A stretch of DNA of 64,000 bases, taken from positions 1-64,000 of the forward strand of contig JAIBEV010000049.1 of assembly GCA_019459505.1 (NCBI GenBank), given 5' to 3'. The DNA comes from Candidatus Paracaedibacteraceae bacterium (GTDB taxonomy: Bacteria > Pseudomonadota > Alphaproteobacteria > Paracaedibacterales > Paracaedibacteraceae). The notes beneath the pieces are model-generated. The model made no database searches. It had not been told where the DNA came from and saw only the letters and a list, made by a program, of their open reading frames with translations. Shown here one piece after another: positions 54,882 to 64,000 of this stretch (within the stretch, counting starts at the first letter, position 1; every line of letters starts with the position of its first letter). Both the position numbers and the translations under genes were made by a program.

Positions 54882-55344
54882 AAAATATAGTTTGATCGAT
54901 TTTTATCCCGGAGAGAAGAGAGTATTAGGGGGCCGGCTGTAGAAATTGCCTGGTGCCCTAATAATTAAAAATCAGAGATTTTGAAGGGGAGGAGAACTTG
55001 AAATTTGCCGGGGCTTTTCTCCGATTCTCTTAAAGTCCTCCTCAAATAAGGTTGAGGTTAATCAGTACATGTATTTTACCTTCATTTATCCTAATAATGC
55101 ATTCTAAGATTTTTTTGTTCGATCAATTAAAAGTGATCAAAAGAAATATTCATCCTAAATCCTTTTATGAAGAATGTTCTTAGGCTCTGTGGTGCTTATA
55201 TTGCTATATACATTAAAAAAAGAAATAAAAGCTTAAAGCCTGTTTTTTAAGTTTGCAAAATAAACCTTATAGAAGGTTTAAATGTTTAATAAAGCCAGCA
55301 TGGTAATATTTTGTTTCTTTACTCTAGTCTTCTACGGGGGATAA
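54882..55344. other. Intergenic, inverted repeats only
   Basis: Holds a long inverted repeat TATTAGGG (54923-54930) and CCCTAATA (54956-54963) 42 bases after the SOD stop, which may stabilise or end its mRNA. The rest shows no convincing gene. Confidence 0.4.
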
Positions 55345-56010
55345 GTGTCTGCTCAAGATAATTCATATATAAAAGCACGAGAATCCATGGTGAAGGCGCA
55401 GGTGGAGACGAGAGGCGTGCATAACCGTAGAGTCTTGAAGGTCCTCTTAGACGTCCCTCGCCATTTCTTTGTCCCTAAAGCACTGCAGTATCTAGCTTAT
55501 GAAGACTTAGCACTGCCTATTGGTTATGACCAGACTATTTCACAGCCTTATATCGTGGGCTTTATGAGTGAGGCGGCCGGCTTGCAACCCACAGACAAAG
55601 TCTTGGAGATTGGCACAGGGGGCGGTTATCAAGCGGCAGTTCTCTCGAAGTTATGCCGAGAGGTTTACACCATTGAAATCATAGAGCCCCTAGCCCAGCA
55701 AGCTCAAAAAGTTATTAAAGAGCTTGGATATTCCAATATTCATATACGGATAGGGGATGGCTATGAGGGATGGCCCGAGGCAGCGCCCTTTGATGCGATT
55801 ATAGCAACCGCTGCACCTGAGCAGATACCGCACCCCCTTCTAAAGCAGCTTAAGGTAGGGGGCAGACTCATAACGCCCGTTGGGCCTTTCCCTGATCAAT
55901 ATCTCCTAAGAATAACAAAGACAGAGGCAGGTATAGAAGAGGAGTACCTTATGCCGGTCCGCTTTGTACCAATGACAGGTAAGGCCCAAGAAGATAAGGC
56001 TAAAAGCTAA
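55345..56010 (+). CDS. pcm: Protein-L-isoaspartate O-methyltransferase
   Basis: Repairs damaged Asp residues by methylating isoaspartate with SAM. The 221 residues contain LEIGTGGGYQAAVLSKL (SAM motif I), VYTIEIIEPLAQQAQKVI, and FDAIIATAAPEQIPHPLL, with the N-terminal VPRHFFVPKALQYLAYEDLA. The start is GTG at 55345 after GGGGGATAA. Its codons look somewhat more GC-rich than its neighbours, possibly pointing to transfer (not measured). It stands alone between long gaps. Confidence 0.92.
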   Translation: MSAQDNSYIKARESMVKAQVETRGVHNRRVLKVLLDVPRHFFVPKALQYLAYEDLALPIGYDQTISQPYIVGFMSEAAGLQPTDKVLEIGTGGGYQAAVLSKLCREVYTIEIIEPLAQQAQKVIKELGYSNIHIRIGDGYEGWPEAAPFDAIIATAAPEQIPHPLLKQLKVGGRLITPVGPFPDQYLLRITKTEAGIEEEYLMPVRFVPMTGKAQEDKAKS

Positions 56011-56476
56011 GGCAAGTCAAAGCGTTAACAATGAGCGGGAGGTTTTATCAGATTTGAAGCGATTTCTAAGCTGGAGGTGGCGTAATATAGAGGTTTTAGA
56101 CTTTGTTACCTGGCAAACTTTGCAAGGATTCTTGAACTCTGCTAAAAGAAAAAATTGGGTTTTGTGGGCTTGATGTTTGCAGCCTCTTTTCTTTTATTGA
56201 AGCGGTTATTTATTAGTTCAGCTTTTTCTGAGTCCGGCATACTAACGAAAGCTGCTATTTGACAAATTGGGATAGTTTATTCAAAAGTCCCGTGTAAGAG
56301 TAGCTTTCTTTGAAATCCCACGCCTAAAATTTTGTGCGTATCTTTCCTAATATAGGATAATCTTTAATTTATCGAAGATATTAACTGAAACACCTGAAAG
56401 ATATCGACTGTTTCTAGAAGCTATATAAATAATTTTTTAATTTCTATGAAAAGGTGTAAAAATATTAGGGAATCTG
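56011..56476. other. Intergenic, no gene seen
   Basis: About 466 bases between pcm and tRNA-Thr with no open frame, repeat or RNA that I can recognise. Confidence 0.4.
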
Positions 56477-56552
56477 TGGTGCCGGCTGCAGGATTCGAAC
56501 TCGCGACCTACTGATTACAAATCAGTTGCTCTACCAGCTGAGCTAAACCGGC
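56477..56552 (-). tRNA. tRNA-Thr (anticodon TGT)
   Basis: A 76-base cloverleaf on the minus strand: acceptor GCCGGTT/AGCCGGC (one G-T), D-arm TAGCTCAGCTGGTAGAGC, anticodon loop TTTGTAA, T-arm GAGTTCGAATCC, and encoded CCA. Confidence 0.97.
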
Positions 56553-56648
56553 TTACCAAGATAATTCTATTGTTACCAGAACTCTCTGGATTATTGCAAC
56601 AGAAAATTTTTGTAAATTACAAAAAATATGTAAATTACTCTAAGGAGA

Positions 56649-57089
56649 TCATTCTCCAAATCCCCACCAGAGTAAATGAGAAAGAGGATCCATCATAAAT
56701 AAAGTTGTTGATTTCCGTTTAGCTTGAGATTGTTGCATTAAAGTGATGGATTCTAATTTTGAACAGTCTTCCTTTTTAAAAGGTAGGGGCGACCAAGTGA
56801 AAGAAAAGAGAGAAAAAGCAGAGTTAGAGGGAGTAGGATTAACCGAAGCGCCTTCGTCTGATAGTTGAATGCTTAACTCCATAAGCTTTTGAGAGAAGTT
56901 TGCAGGGGCTTGAAATATAAATATATTTACTCCATTCCCTTGGAACGGGCTGCCGGGGGCCCAAATTTCAGAGTTTTCATAAGGCTTAGGGATCGAAAGG
57001 CTAGACGGGAAAAGAGAAGAGGAAGACTCTTCAAAAGCATGGGTTAGCCTTCCTAATAGAAGGACCGTCATCAATAATTTATAATTCAT
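56649..57089 (-). CDS. Small secreted protein of unknown function
   Basis: A 146-residue product with a signal peptide (MNYKLLMTVLLLGRLTHA). The mature part is rich in Ser, Pro and aromatic residues (SSSSLFPSSLSIPKPYENSE, SAFSLFSFTWSPLPFKKED), ending in DPLSHLLWWGFGE. It resembles no family I know. Its isolated position and signal peptide put it with the other orphan secreted proteins of the window. Confidence 0.5.
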   Translation of the reverse strand: MNYKLLMTVLLLGRLTHAFEESSSSLFPSSLSIPKPYENSEIWAPGSPFQGNGVNIFIFQAPANFSQKLMELSIQLSDEGASVNPTPSNSAFSLFSFTWSPLPFKKEDCSKLESITLMQQSQAKRKSTTLFMMDPLSHLLWWGFGE

Positions 57090-57245
57090 AAGGTTAAAAT
57101 CTCCATTGTAAAAGGTGAATTTTAAAAATTTATATTAAATTTTTTATTATTTTATCTTATCCAAGAATTCAAAATAATTCACTAGCTGATTAGGGCGTAA
57201 GTCGATAAAATGATTTTATACTGTTATTTTTTTAAGGTTCTTTTT

Positions 57246-58181
57246 ATGACAAAAACAACAAAAGTGCTGATTATTGGCTCTGGTCCAGCAGGATATACAG
57301 CCGCTATTTATGCAGCCCGGGCAAATTTGAAACCCATTCAAGCTTTAGGTATTCAACCGGGAGGACAATTAACCATTACGACAGATGTAGAAAATTACCC
57401 TGGGTTTGCGGATGTGATTCAGGGCCCCTGGCTGATGGAACAGATGCGTTTACAAGCAGAGCATGTTGGGACTCAGATGATCGACGATATGATTGATTCT
57501 GTTGATCTTTCAAAACGTCCCTTTGTGTGCAAAACTGATTCGGGTGAGGTGATAGAGGCTGAGACCGTCATTATTTCTACAGGAGCGCAGGCACGTTGGT
57601 TAGGGCTAGAGAGTGAAGAAAAATTCCGAGGGTTTGGTGTTTCAGCATGCGCCACGTGCGATGGCTTTTTTTACAAAGGTAAGAAGGTCATTGTAGTAGG
57701 GGGCGGTAATACCGCTGTTGAGGAAGCGATATATTTGACTAATTTTGCTGAAGAAGTCACGATCATTCATCGACGGGATCAATTGCGCGCAGAAAAAATT
57801 GCCCAAGAGCGTTTATTTAACAATCCAAAAATTAAAGTGATTTGGGATTCGGTGATTGAAGAAATTGTGGGCAGTGAGAATCCTCTTTCGGTAACAGGGG
57901 TTAAATTGCGAAATATCAAAACCAATGCAGTAACAGATTTGTCGATTGATGGTGTTTTTGTGGCGATCGGCCATACTCCTATGAGTGAGGTCTTTAAGGA
58001 ACAAGTGGAGAGGGATGACGAAGGTTATATCAAGGTTATGCCTGGCAGTACCATCACCAATGTCCCGGGCGTTTTTGCAGCCGGGGATGTTGCCGATAAA
58101 GTTTTCCGTCAAGCTGTAACGGCAGCTGGTTTGGGATGTATGGCCGCTTTAGAAGCCGAACGTTTCTTAAATCACGGATAA
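57246..58181 (+). CDS. trxB: Thioredoxin reductase
   Basis: FAD enzyme that reduces thioredoxin with NADPH. The FAD motif is VLIIGSGPAGYTAAIYAARA, the redox pair is in GVSACATCDGFFYKG (CATC), the NADPH motif is VIVVGGGNTAVEEAIYL, and the FAD end motif is GVFAAGDVADKVFRQA. The 311-residue form begins at ATG 57246 with AAGG 8 bases ahead; the frame is open 12 codons further. It is the CxxC counterpart to the reductase at 4378. Confidence 0.96.
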   Translation: MTKTTKVLIIGSGPAGYTAAIYAARANLKPIQALGIQPGGQLTITTDVENYPGFADVIQGPWLMEQMRLQAEHVGTQMIDDMIDSVDLSKRPFVCKTDSGEVIEAETVIISTGAQARWLGLESEEKFRGFGVSACATCDGFFYKGKKVIVVGGGNTAVEEAIYLTNFAEEVTIIHRRDQLRAEKIAQERLFNNPKIKVIWDSVIEEIVGSENPLSVTGVKLRNIKTNAVTDLSIDGVFVAIGHTPMSEVFKEQVERDDEGYIKVMPGSTITNVPGVFAAGDVADKVFRQAVTAAGLGCMAALEAERFLNHG

Positions 58182-58307
58182 GAAAAGCTCTTTCCTGTTA
58201 AGGAAAAGCAAAATATTCTGGATGTGAGTTTTTTGAGTTTTTTAATGAGTGTCTAGGAGTAAGAAAGAGTGCCTTATTTCTTGTATTCGTTAATAGATAA
58301 GAGTTTA

Positions 58308-58336
58308 TCCCCCGGCTTGACCCGGGGTCTTTTTGT
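58308..58336 (+). repeat. Inverted copy of the palindromic repeat core, possible trxB terminator
   Basis: CCCCGGCTTGACCCGGGG followed by TCTTTTTGTT is the reverse complement of the second palindrome of the repeats at 43383-43822. In this position it also reads as a terminator hairpin for trxB, about 127 bases after its stop. The rest of 58182-58509 holds no gene. Confidence 0.6.
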
Positions 58337-58509
58337 TATAGAAAAGAACTTAAGAATTTTTTTACATTAAGAGGCAGGAGTTTTTTCAGGAGCTTGGTGC
58401 CAAAGATAAGAATGCCCTTCCTAAAAATGTTGTATTGCGGAGATTAAAACTCCTCATATGAAATAGTAAGTTTATTGACGGTAAAGTTTGGACGGTTATA
58501 AAATATGTG

Positions 58510-59649
58510 CTATTTTCTCAAACTTTCTAGTGCTTGATTAAATATCTCTTCCCAAGCTTTCATTCCTGAAAAGATAGTAGAGTAAAGGGTACTTCCGCTT
58601 GGAACTCTCATTTGTTCAACACCTCTCCTTGTTATAAAGGTATAAAGCTTTAATAACTTACCCATTTCATCAATATATTCTGCTGTTGTAGGATCTGATA
58701 CGCCGCGGGAGGCCAGACGATTATTGGCCCAATCGCTAATCCGATGAAATATTGGTTCCCATTGAGTTAGTTGAGATTTATCCAAAGTAAAGGATAAATC
58801 TGCCAATACTTGCTGAGTGGGGGTTAGACCATTGTTGACGGTGGTATCCGTATGGTCAAGGGTGAAGCGGGTGAAGGGGGATTGGTAGCCACGACGCTGT
58901 GCTAATTTAATAAAAAAATAGAGATTACATAAATAATCCATTTCCTCATGGATGTGCTCTAGCGTTGGAGCTGCGAAGCCAAATTTTATTAAACGTTTAA
59001 TAGATAATTTTTTTAAAGTGCGATTAAATTTAGTTCGTTGTTGGAGAAGTGAATTTTCCCTCATTTTAGGAATAACACTGTTTTGTCCATCATCTTCTTT
59101 TGTGTGAATAGAAAAATGAACTTTTGGTTGAGAACTAGTTAAAGCTATAAGGTTAGATTCCTCTTTAAAGGTTTTAAGCATGGTATGGCATTGGCGGATT
59201 AAAATAGCACGAGAACCATGTCCTCTTCTAAAGCCTCTGGCCAAGATTTTGCTCAAAGGTTCATAGAAGTTTTCCATTGACTCTGCCGAAGGAGCAGGAA
59301 AATAGAAACTATTATTAGAGGAAGGATAGCCTATATCATTTGTAGCCCAACGGATAATCTTATAAAATATAATTTCTAGCTTGACCTCTTGAGAAAGTTT
59401 ATCCCAGCTACCCGTTAAGTTCCCGACTGTGATTTGTTCTAATATCTGCTGACAAAAATCTTCTGCAGATTTAGCGCCTTGATTATAGATAAGGGCGGTT
59501 GGAATAAGGACCTGGGTGGGTAAAGGACGCCTTAGTTCCTGGCTCCCTGATATTCTTATATAAGTTTTTGGGAAAACGGAAAAAGAAGACTCTTGGGCTG
59601 CTGCATCCGTAAAGATACCAGCCACTAGGAAAGGTATTAGTTTTTTCAT
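58510..59649 (-). CDS. Secreted protein, tandem paralogous family (member 1)
   Basis: A 379-residue protein with signal peptide (MKKLIPFLVAGIFTDAAA). It shares blocks with the neighbours: IIFYKIIRWATND, then SMENFYEPLSKILARGFRRG and SRAILIRQCHTMLKTF, a middle HIHEEMDYLCNLYFFI, and a C-terminal MKAWEEIFNQALESL. All segments look helical. No enzyme motif is seen. It is one of four tandem genes on the minus strand that most likely arose by duplication; function is unknown, with a host-directed role suspected from secretion and expansion. Confidence 0.62.
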   Translation of the reverse strand: MKKLIPFLVAGIFTDAAAQESSFSVFPKTYIRISGSQELRRPLPTQVLIPTALIYNQGAKSAEDFCQQILEQITVGNLTGSWDKLSQEVKLEIIFYKIIRWATNDIGYPSSNNSFYFPAPSAESMENFYEPLSKILARGFRRGHGSRAILIRQCHTMLKTFKEESNLIALTSSQPKVHFSIHTKEDDGQNSVIPKMRENSLLQQRTKFNRTLKKLSIKRLIKFGFAAPTLEHIHEEMDYLCNLYFFIKLAQRRGYQSPFTRFTLDHTDTTVNNGLTPTQQVLADLSFTLDKSQLTQWEPIFHRISDWANNRLASRGVSDPTTAEYIDEMGKLLKLYTFITRRGVEQMRVPSGSTLYSTIFSGMKAWEEIFNQALESLRK

Positions 59650-59798
59650 TTAATAGATTATATTCTAGATTGTTATTAATGTGAAGTATATTTGGGTATT
59701 TCTTACTTTTTTTGCAAGTAAAATTTATGTTTTTTTATTTTTAATGGTAAAATTTATTATGAAAGAGGAGAGGGTATTTCCCTTCAAGAAACACTATT

Positions 59799-60677
59799 TT
59801 AACCTCCTCTAGAAAGGCTATGATAAGCAGTCCTGGTTGAAGAAGCGCTTTTAAAGCTATTAAAGAAGCCTGATTTATGAAAGAAAGGTCTAGAAGGGGA
59901 AGATAATCTATTATTGGGTGCCCATAGACAAAGCATTTCATTTTTTAGAATCCCCTCAAAGGTATTTTTCTTTGTATAAGGCCTATTATGCATGATCCCT
60001 AAAGCTTCAAGATTGGCTAAAGCTTGTCTGAACATCTTATCCCACGAATTCATTATGGAGAAAATGTATTTTATGGGGTGTTTTTCAAGGGTTGGTAGAA
60101 GGCCCAGAGTAACTTGATAGAATTTATACACTTTATTGAGCTCATCCAAATACTCTAAAGTGCTTGGATCTTCTTTTCCTTGAGCCACAAAATATTCTTG
60201 TACCTTGAAATGGGCGTGTGGAAAAAATTTACTATGCTTTCCCATTTCTTCTAGCGTTACTTTGAGGGTGTAATTATACAAGACATACTGCGTCGTGGTT
60301 AAGCCGGTCAATTTTACAGAAGCGGGTTCAAGAGAGATAAGTTTTGTAAAAAATGAGAGATTTTGAAGGTTATCCATCATTACATAATAAAAGGGGCTCT
60401 TATAGAAAAAACATGCCTTCGCTTCTTTATGAAGCATTGTATTATGCTCCATAATGGTTGAAAGTTCAGTATTGTTGCCCACTACCCTAAATCCTTTTCC
60501 AATCCATGTATCATCTTTTTCCTCATCAGCAAAATGGACTTTCTGGCTAGAAGAATTGTAGGGTGTGCTACTTTCTGCACTTTCTAGGATGGATTTTGAA
60601 TAAGTTATTGGGGATGTACCCATTGCCACTGCAGCGGATACCAATAAAGCAGCACTAAAATAAAATATCTTATTCAT
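59799..60677 (-). CDS. Secreted protein, tandem paralogous family (short member 2)
   Basis: A 292-residue protein with signal peptide (MNKIFYFSAALLVSAAVAMG). It lacks the first conserved block of the family but has the C-terminal ones: STLEYLDELNKVYKFYQVTL and IMNSWDKMFRQALANLEALG. N-terminal ESAESSTPYNSSSQKVHFAD is probably disordered. The last 70 residues are Ser/Phe/Arg rich (LSSPSRPFFHKSGFFNSF) and not shared. It appears to be a diverged or shortened copy. Confidence 0.6.
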   Translation of the reverse strand: MNKIFYFSAALLVSAAVAMGTSPITYSKSILESAESSTPYNSSSQKVHFADEEKDDTWIGKGFRVVGNNTELSTIMEHNTMLHKEAKACFFYKSPFYYVMMDNLQNLSFFTKLISLEPASVKLTGLTTTQYVLYNYTLKVTLEEMGKHSKFFPHAHFKVQEYFVAQGKEDPSTLEYLDELNKVYKFYQVTLGLLPTLEKHPIKYIFSIMNSWDKMFRQALANLEALGIMHNRPYTKKNTFEGILKNEMLCLWAPNNRLSSPSRPFFHKSGFFNSFKSASSTRTAYHSLSRGG

Positions 60678-60744
60678 AAAATCCCCCTTTTTTAAGGTTA
60701 TCGTAAAAAATATTAGGCCGTCTATAAAGATTCTTACTAAAAAT

Positions 60745-62391
60745 TTATATTTCTTTGGACTGTTTTAAAGCTTGTCGGTATAAAGCTTCAAAAGGGCTCT
60801 CTATTTTTAATGAAGGGGAGACAAGGCTGACAGAGACCCCTTTATCGCTGTCTTCATCCGTCTTATTGTCGGTTTCTGCCTCTGCATAAGAACTTATAAA
60901 AGAATTTCGTAATATCTCAGGGTAGCTAACAGAAGGAGAAGCAACCTGCTCTTCCTGAATTCTGAGGAATGTAATGATTTCTTCTTCTAAAAGGTCATAA
61001 ATTTCTGTGGTATTTTTTCTTTCTAATTTTTTTTCTATCTTAAGCTTTTTCAATACTATATCAAATCGATGTTCCCATAAACCCATTCCGTCCAAGATTA
61101 GGTCTATTGTTAATTCGGAAGGGTCTAAGGTTTTAACGCAAAAACGAAAGATATAAAACAGATTTTCAATTTCCTCAATCAGATTTTCATAAGTAACTGA
61201 TTTCCTATGGTTTATCAGACGAACATGAGCCCACTCTACAATTTCTTCTAATTGATAGGTTTCTATTAAGATAGAATCAATAGTTTTCAAGAAATCACTT
61301 TGCTCCAAATAATGATAAGCCATGGAAGCGATCTTATTAAGGATTAGAAATAATCCCAGAGACTGTTCCTTATCCGACAGATATTGAGGGTAGTGATTTA
61401 ATGTTTCTTGAGCAAAAATAAAGAGAGGTTGCCAATTCTTGAGTGCATTAATAATTTCAATTGTTGATGGGTAAATTTCTAAGAGTAAATCTGATGAAAT
61501 TGTTTTTATTAATTCTACCAATTGCCCTTGCTTATCCATTTCTTCCCATAAGTCTTTTTTAGCAATGGTTTTATACGAAGATATTTTTAAATTTTTTGAT
61601 GCGATAGACCGTATGGCTTTGTTTAATGTCAGCATGCTATGCAGTTCTTCATTGATTTGAGTTCTTTTAAGATTGTCATCCCTTAAAATCTCTGGAGGCA
61701 GATCTTGAAAAGTTACTCGATGATCCTGTGGTAGAGAAGGAGGAAAATCCTGCTCCTCAAGCAGGGTAATGGTATGGGGTAAGTGACCTAACAGTCTTTG
61801 AGTTTGCGCTGTAGGAGCTTGAGAAGCGCCAATTTTATTAAGGATAGAAGCTTGAGAGAATAATCCTCTCTTTTCCCATAAATTTTGAAATACCTTAAGG
61901 CTGTGTAAGCAGCTATCTCTTAATACGGCTTGAGAGGGATGGGGGGCTCGAAAATTATTAACAATTAATAGACTCAAAGGGTGGTAAAAATTGAGATAGG
62001 AAGTAAAACAGATAGGAGGGTAAAGGACCTGTGAATCACTAATGGATATTTTTAGATATTCTTGAGACCAGCGCAAGAGGCTATAAAAAAGAATTTCTTG
62101 TGAAGTTTCTAAGGATAAATTAGGAAATGCTTCCCCATTTTCCAAAAGCTGTTGTCTCTGTAACGGCGTAATAGAGTGGAGAATTTTATCATAAACTATT
62201 GTAGCAGAGACTTCATCGTCTGTAGCCAGTTGGGCGCTACCACTAAGAGGTGAGATTAAATGAGGATTAGAAACAGCTGTTGTTACCTTTTTTAGAATGG
62301 ATACTAGGTTCTCATCTTTAGCAGGCATACTTTCGCTAGCGACTAACGGTAGACAATTGGCGGCTAAAAAAGAAAAAATAATTTTGATCAT
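60745..62391 (-). CDS. Secreted protein, tandem paralogous family (long member 3)
   Basis: The longest member, 548 residues, with signal peptide (MIKIIFSFLAANCLPLVASE). The first block, EILFYSLLRWSQEYLKISIS, and the second, SYLNFYHPLSLLIVNNF then SQAVLRDSCLHSLKVF, match members 1 and 4. The C-terminal helical block (EIENLFYIFRFCVKTLD, GMGLWEHRFDIVLKKL) also matches. Extra helical segments in the middle and an acidic tail (ETDNKTDEDSDKG) are unique. Possible internal duplication of the family unit. Confidence 0.6.
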   Translation of the reverse strand: MIKIIFSFLAANCLPLVASESMPAKDENLVSILKKVTTAVSNPHLISPLSGSAQLATDDEVSATIVYDKILHSITPLQRQQLLENGEAFPNLSLETSQEILFYSLLRWSQEYLKISISDSQVLYPPICFTSYLNFYHPLSLLIVNNFRAPHPSQAVLRDSCLHSLKVFQNLWEKRGLFSQASILNKIGASQAPTAQTQRLLGHLPHTITLLEEQDFPPSLPQDHRVTFQDLPPEILRDDNLKRTQINEELHSMLTLNKAIRSIASKNLKISSYKTIAKKDLWEEMDKQGQLVELIKTISSDLLLEIYPSTIEIINALKNWQPLFIFAQETLNHYPQYLSDKEQSLGLFLILNKIASMAYHYLEQSDFLKTIDSILIETYQLEEIVEWAHVRLINHRKSVTYENLIEEIENLFYIFRFCVKTLDPSELTIDLILDGMGLWEHRFDIVLKKLKIEKKLERKNTTEIYDLLEEEIITFLRIQEEQVASPSVSYPEILRNSFISSYAEAETDNKTDEDSDKGVSVSLVSPSLKIESPFEALYRQALKQSKEI

Positions 62392-62589
62392 GAGATATAA
62401 AATGGATAAAAGAGAATTTCTAAAGATATATGGATAGACGACGAAGCTTTCAAGAGGAAAAGGAATTTTTTTGAAAAAGTTTAAAGCTAAAAAAAATTAT
62501 GCCTTGGGAGGAGGTGAAATAAAATTAGGATAAGAGGGTCGTACCCTCTTTGTTTAAGAGGAATAGAAATTTTAATTAAGAGTAAATTT

Positions 62590-63678
62590 TCAAGTTTTTC
62601 TAAAATTTTCTATAAGCTTTGGAAGAAGGGTTGCGTTCAGAACTTGATTAAATTGTATAGTAAGCTTATCTTCAAAATCTTCCGAATCAATAGCTATATT
62701 TTGTTTGTGCAGGTTAATGAGGGCTTTCTGATAAAAAGGTAAATAAATGTCCATCGCTTTTAATACATGCTTAGATTTTATTTTCTTTTGAGAAAGCGTA
62801 TTGCTCCACTTCAAGTATGCGCAGCAGCGTGTATATAACCAATCTAATAAATACATCTCATTATGGATCTCTTCAATAGAAGCTTCTGTACCCAGCAGTC
62901 GTTGATAACAAAGCTGTTGAAGGAAAACATTATACTGTTTTCTGCTCTCTCTAGTGGTGTGGTGTAATGTTAATTCTTCTGTTTCGGTCTGGCTGGGTAT
63001 AAAAGTCTGAATTCTGGTTAAATCAAAGTTAAAGCTCATTTCTTTAGAACCTTTAGAAAGAGAAAGGGGAGGCTTATATATTGCTATTAATTGAATATAA
63101 ATTTTCTCCAAAAAATTAAAATAAATATCATCATCTAAAAAGTCAGGCGTTCCCATACGATTTAAGGAATACTCAGTTTTAAAATAAGAGGGTGAAAAAC
63201 AACATTTCGCATATATCTCTATGCTCTGGAGGCAATTTTCGATTGTCTGGGACCGGAGAGATGATCCTTCCATAAATCCTTGGATAAGTAATTGGCTAAG
63301 AGGGCCATAATAATTATCGATCGACTCAAAAGAAATAGAAGGGGTTGAATAATCAGAGAAAAATTCTTTATTGTCTTGGGAATATATTCTTGCCCACTCT
63401 AAAAGGGATTTATAATAAAAACCCCATGATTGTTCGAGCGTTAAGCCTGGAAAAGGAATGCTTAAATCGATGAGCTTATTGATTTGTCTTTCGTGAATAT
63501 CGTTATCATAATCCGGTGGAAAAGAATAGCGAGGCTCACTGAGCGGATCAATCAATTGCTGTTGAGGAACTTCTTTAAGAATCGATTTAAGAGGCCGGAT
63601 TAAGGGAGAAGAGCCACTCTCAGTACTTTGAGAAATAGTTGTTAAGAGTAGAGTAGTAAGTATAATCCTGAAAGGCAT
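62590..63678 (-). CDS. Secreted protein, tandem paralogous family (member 4)
   Basis: A 362-residue protein with signal peptide (MPFRIILTTLLLTTISQSTE). Blocks in common with members 1 and 3: WGFYYKSLLEWARIY, ESIDNYYGPLSQLLIQGF, then IENCLQSIEIYAKCC, then EEIHNEMYLLDWLYTRC and a C-terminal AMDIYLPFYQKALINL. Helical throughout. It heads the four-gene tandem, divergent from nothing on its right (lepA ends 110 bases on, same strand). Confidence 0.6.
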   Translation of the reverse strand: MPFRIILTTLLLTTISQSTESGSSPLIRPLKSILKEVPQQQLIDPLSEPRYSFPPDYDNDIHERQINKLIDLSIPFPGLTLEQSWGFYYKSLLEWARIYSQDNKEFFSDYSTPSISFESIDNYYGPLSQLLIQGFMEGSSLRSQTIENCLQSIEIYAKCCFSPSYFKTEYSLNRMGTPDFLDDDIYFNFLEKIYIQLIAIYKPPLSLSKGSKEMSFNFDLTRIQTFIPSQTETEELTLHHTTRESRKQYNVFLQQLCYQRLLGTEASIEEIHNEMYLLDWLYTRCCAYLKWSNTLSQKKIKSKHVLKAMDIYLPFYQKALINLHKQNIAIDSEDFEDKLTIQFNQVLNATLLPKLIENFRKT

Positions 63679-63789
63679 GAAATATTTCCTATTTAAATTA
63701 TATGGATTTTTTATTAAGAGGTATTATAATAGATTACATTTGAAATAGGAAATATTAATTACTTTATAAGCAATAATTTTTGTTGGTAG

Positions 63790-64000
63790 TTAATTATCAC
63801 TCATTTTTAAGGCTGCAATGAAGGCACCTTGTGGAATTTCAACATTTCCATATTGACGCATTTTCTTCTTACCTTCTTTTTGCTTATCCAAAAGTTTACG
63901 TTTGCGCGAAATATCACCGCCATAACATTTTGCCGTAACGTCTTTTCGCATTGCTGAGACAGTTTCGCGAGCAATAACTTTACCACCAATTGCCGCTTGG
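63790..64000 (-). CDS. lepA: Elongation factor 4 (LepA), C-terminal part, cut by the window edge
   Basis: The last 69 codons of the ribosomal back-translocase LepA/EF4. The frame reads [40 protein letters not shown] and [20 protein letters not shown], the characteristic lysine-rich end of LepA, then SDN and stop. An open frame in another register (63807-63989) is a shadow. The GTPase part lies outside the window. Confidence 0.94.
   Translation of the reverse strand, partial: QAAIGGKVIARETVSAMRKDVTAKCYGGDISRKRKLLDKQKEGKKKMRQYGNVEIPQGAFIAALKMSDN

Noticed and set aside
63807-63989. Open frame of 60 codons near the right end
   Set aside because: It is in another register of the lepA end; the correct frame gives the known LepA C-terminus.

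Overview
The window looks like the chromosome of an AT-rich, host-associated alphaproteobacterium, probably an amoeba or protist symbiont of the Holosporales type (Odyssella/Paracaedibacter-like). Alphaproteobacterial markers are CtrA with a perfect CtrA box, FlbD inside a fliF-fliG-fliH-fliN-flbD-flhA flagellar operon, and a RegB/RegA pair. Signs of life in a eukaryotic host are many Sec-exported orphan proteins and eukaryotic-like domains (F-box with Sel1 repeats, OTU protease, serpin-like fold, PI-PLC). This placement is inferred from gene content; no rRNA is present.

Layout. 1-143: edge of an IS5-family insertion sequence. 250-3157: cell-envelope and nucleotide genes (tmk, D,D-carboxypeptidase, rlpA). 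3234-9498: ftsB, a 3-methyladenine glycosylase, a TrxR-like ferredoxin reductase, rpsT, a kinase-fold protein, SCO1 and regBA. 9740-12488: a 16-codon microgene with its own promoter and terminator ahead of an M29-like peptidase-family gene, convergent with an amino-acid-oxidase-like flavoprotein. 12713-19505: a secreted orphan, tRNA-Asn, a FadL-type porin, DUF2147, a PrpE-like phosphatase, intracellular PHB depolymerase and a secreted PI-PLC. 19635-24962: a degenerating island of secreted host-interaction candidates: F-box/Sel1 protein, OTU protease interrupted by a frameshift, and the relic of a lost paralogue. 25121-38431: ctrA, then fliI-fliJ-xerD, accA, two stress-protein genes and the main flagellar operon. 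38532-48495: hydrolase, serpin-like protein, sixA-prmA, regulators, palindromic repeats, a second microgene, LysR, patatin, an SDR and gltX. 48894-58181: an LRR-like orphan, a terminase-like remnant, CIRCE-groES-groEL, exported Fe-SOD, pcm, tRNA-Thr and trxB. 58510-63678: four tandem secreted paralogues of unknown function. 63790-64000: the C-terminus of lepA.

How it fits together. Housekeeping genes form short, often 4-bp-overlapping pairs. CtrA plausibly controls fliI through the box at 25990-26005, and FlbD the later flagellar classes. Between the conserved blocks lie single genes, mostly with N-terminal signal peptides, that look aimed at host ubiquitin, protease or lipid pathways (F-box, OTU, serpin-like, PI-PLC, patatin). 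The strongest candidates for undescribed biology are the frameshifted OTU gene, the four-member secreted family at the right end, the exported serpin-like protein, and the microgene/M29-like locus.
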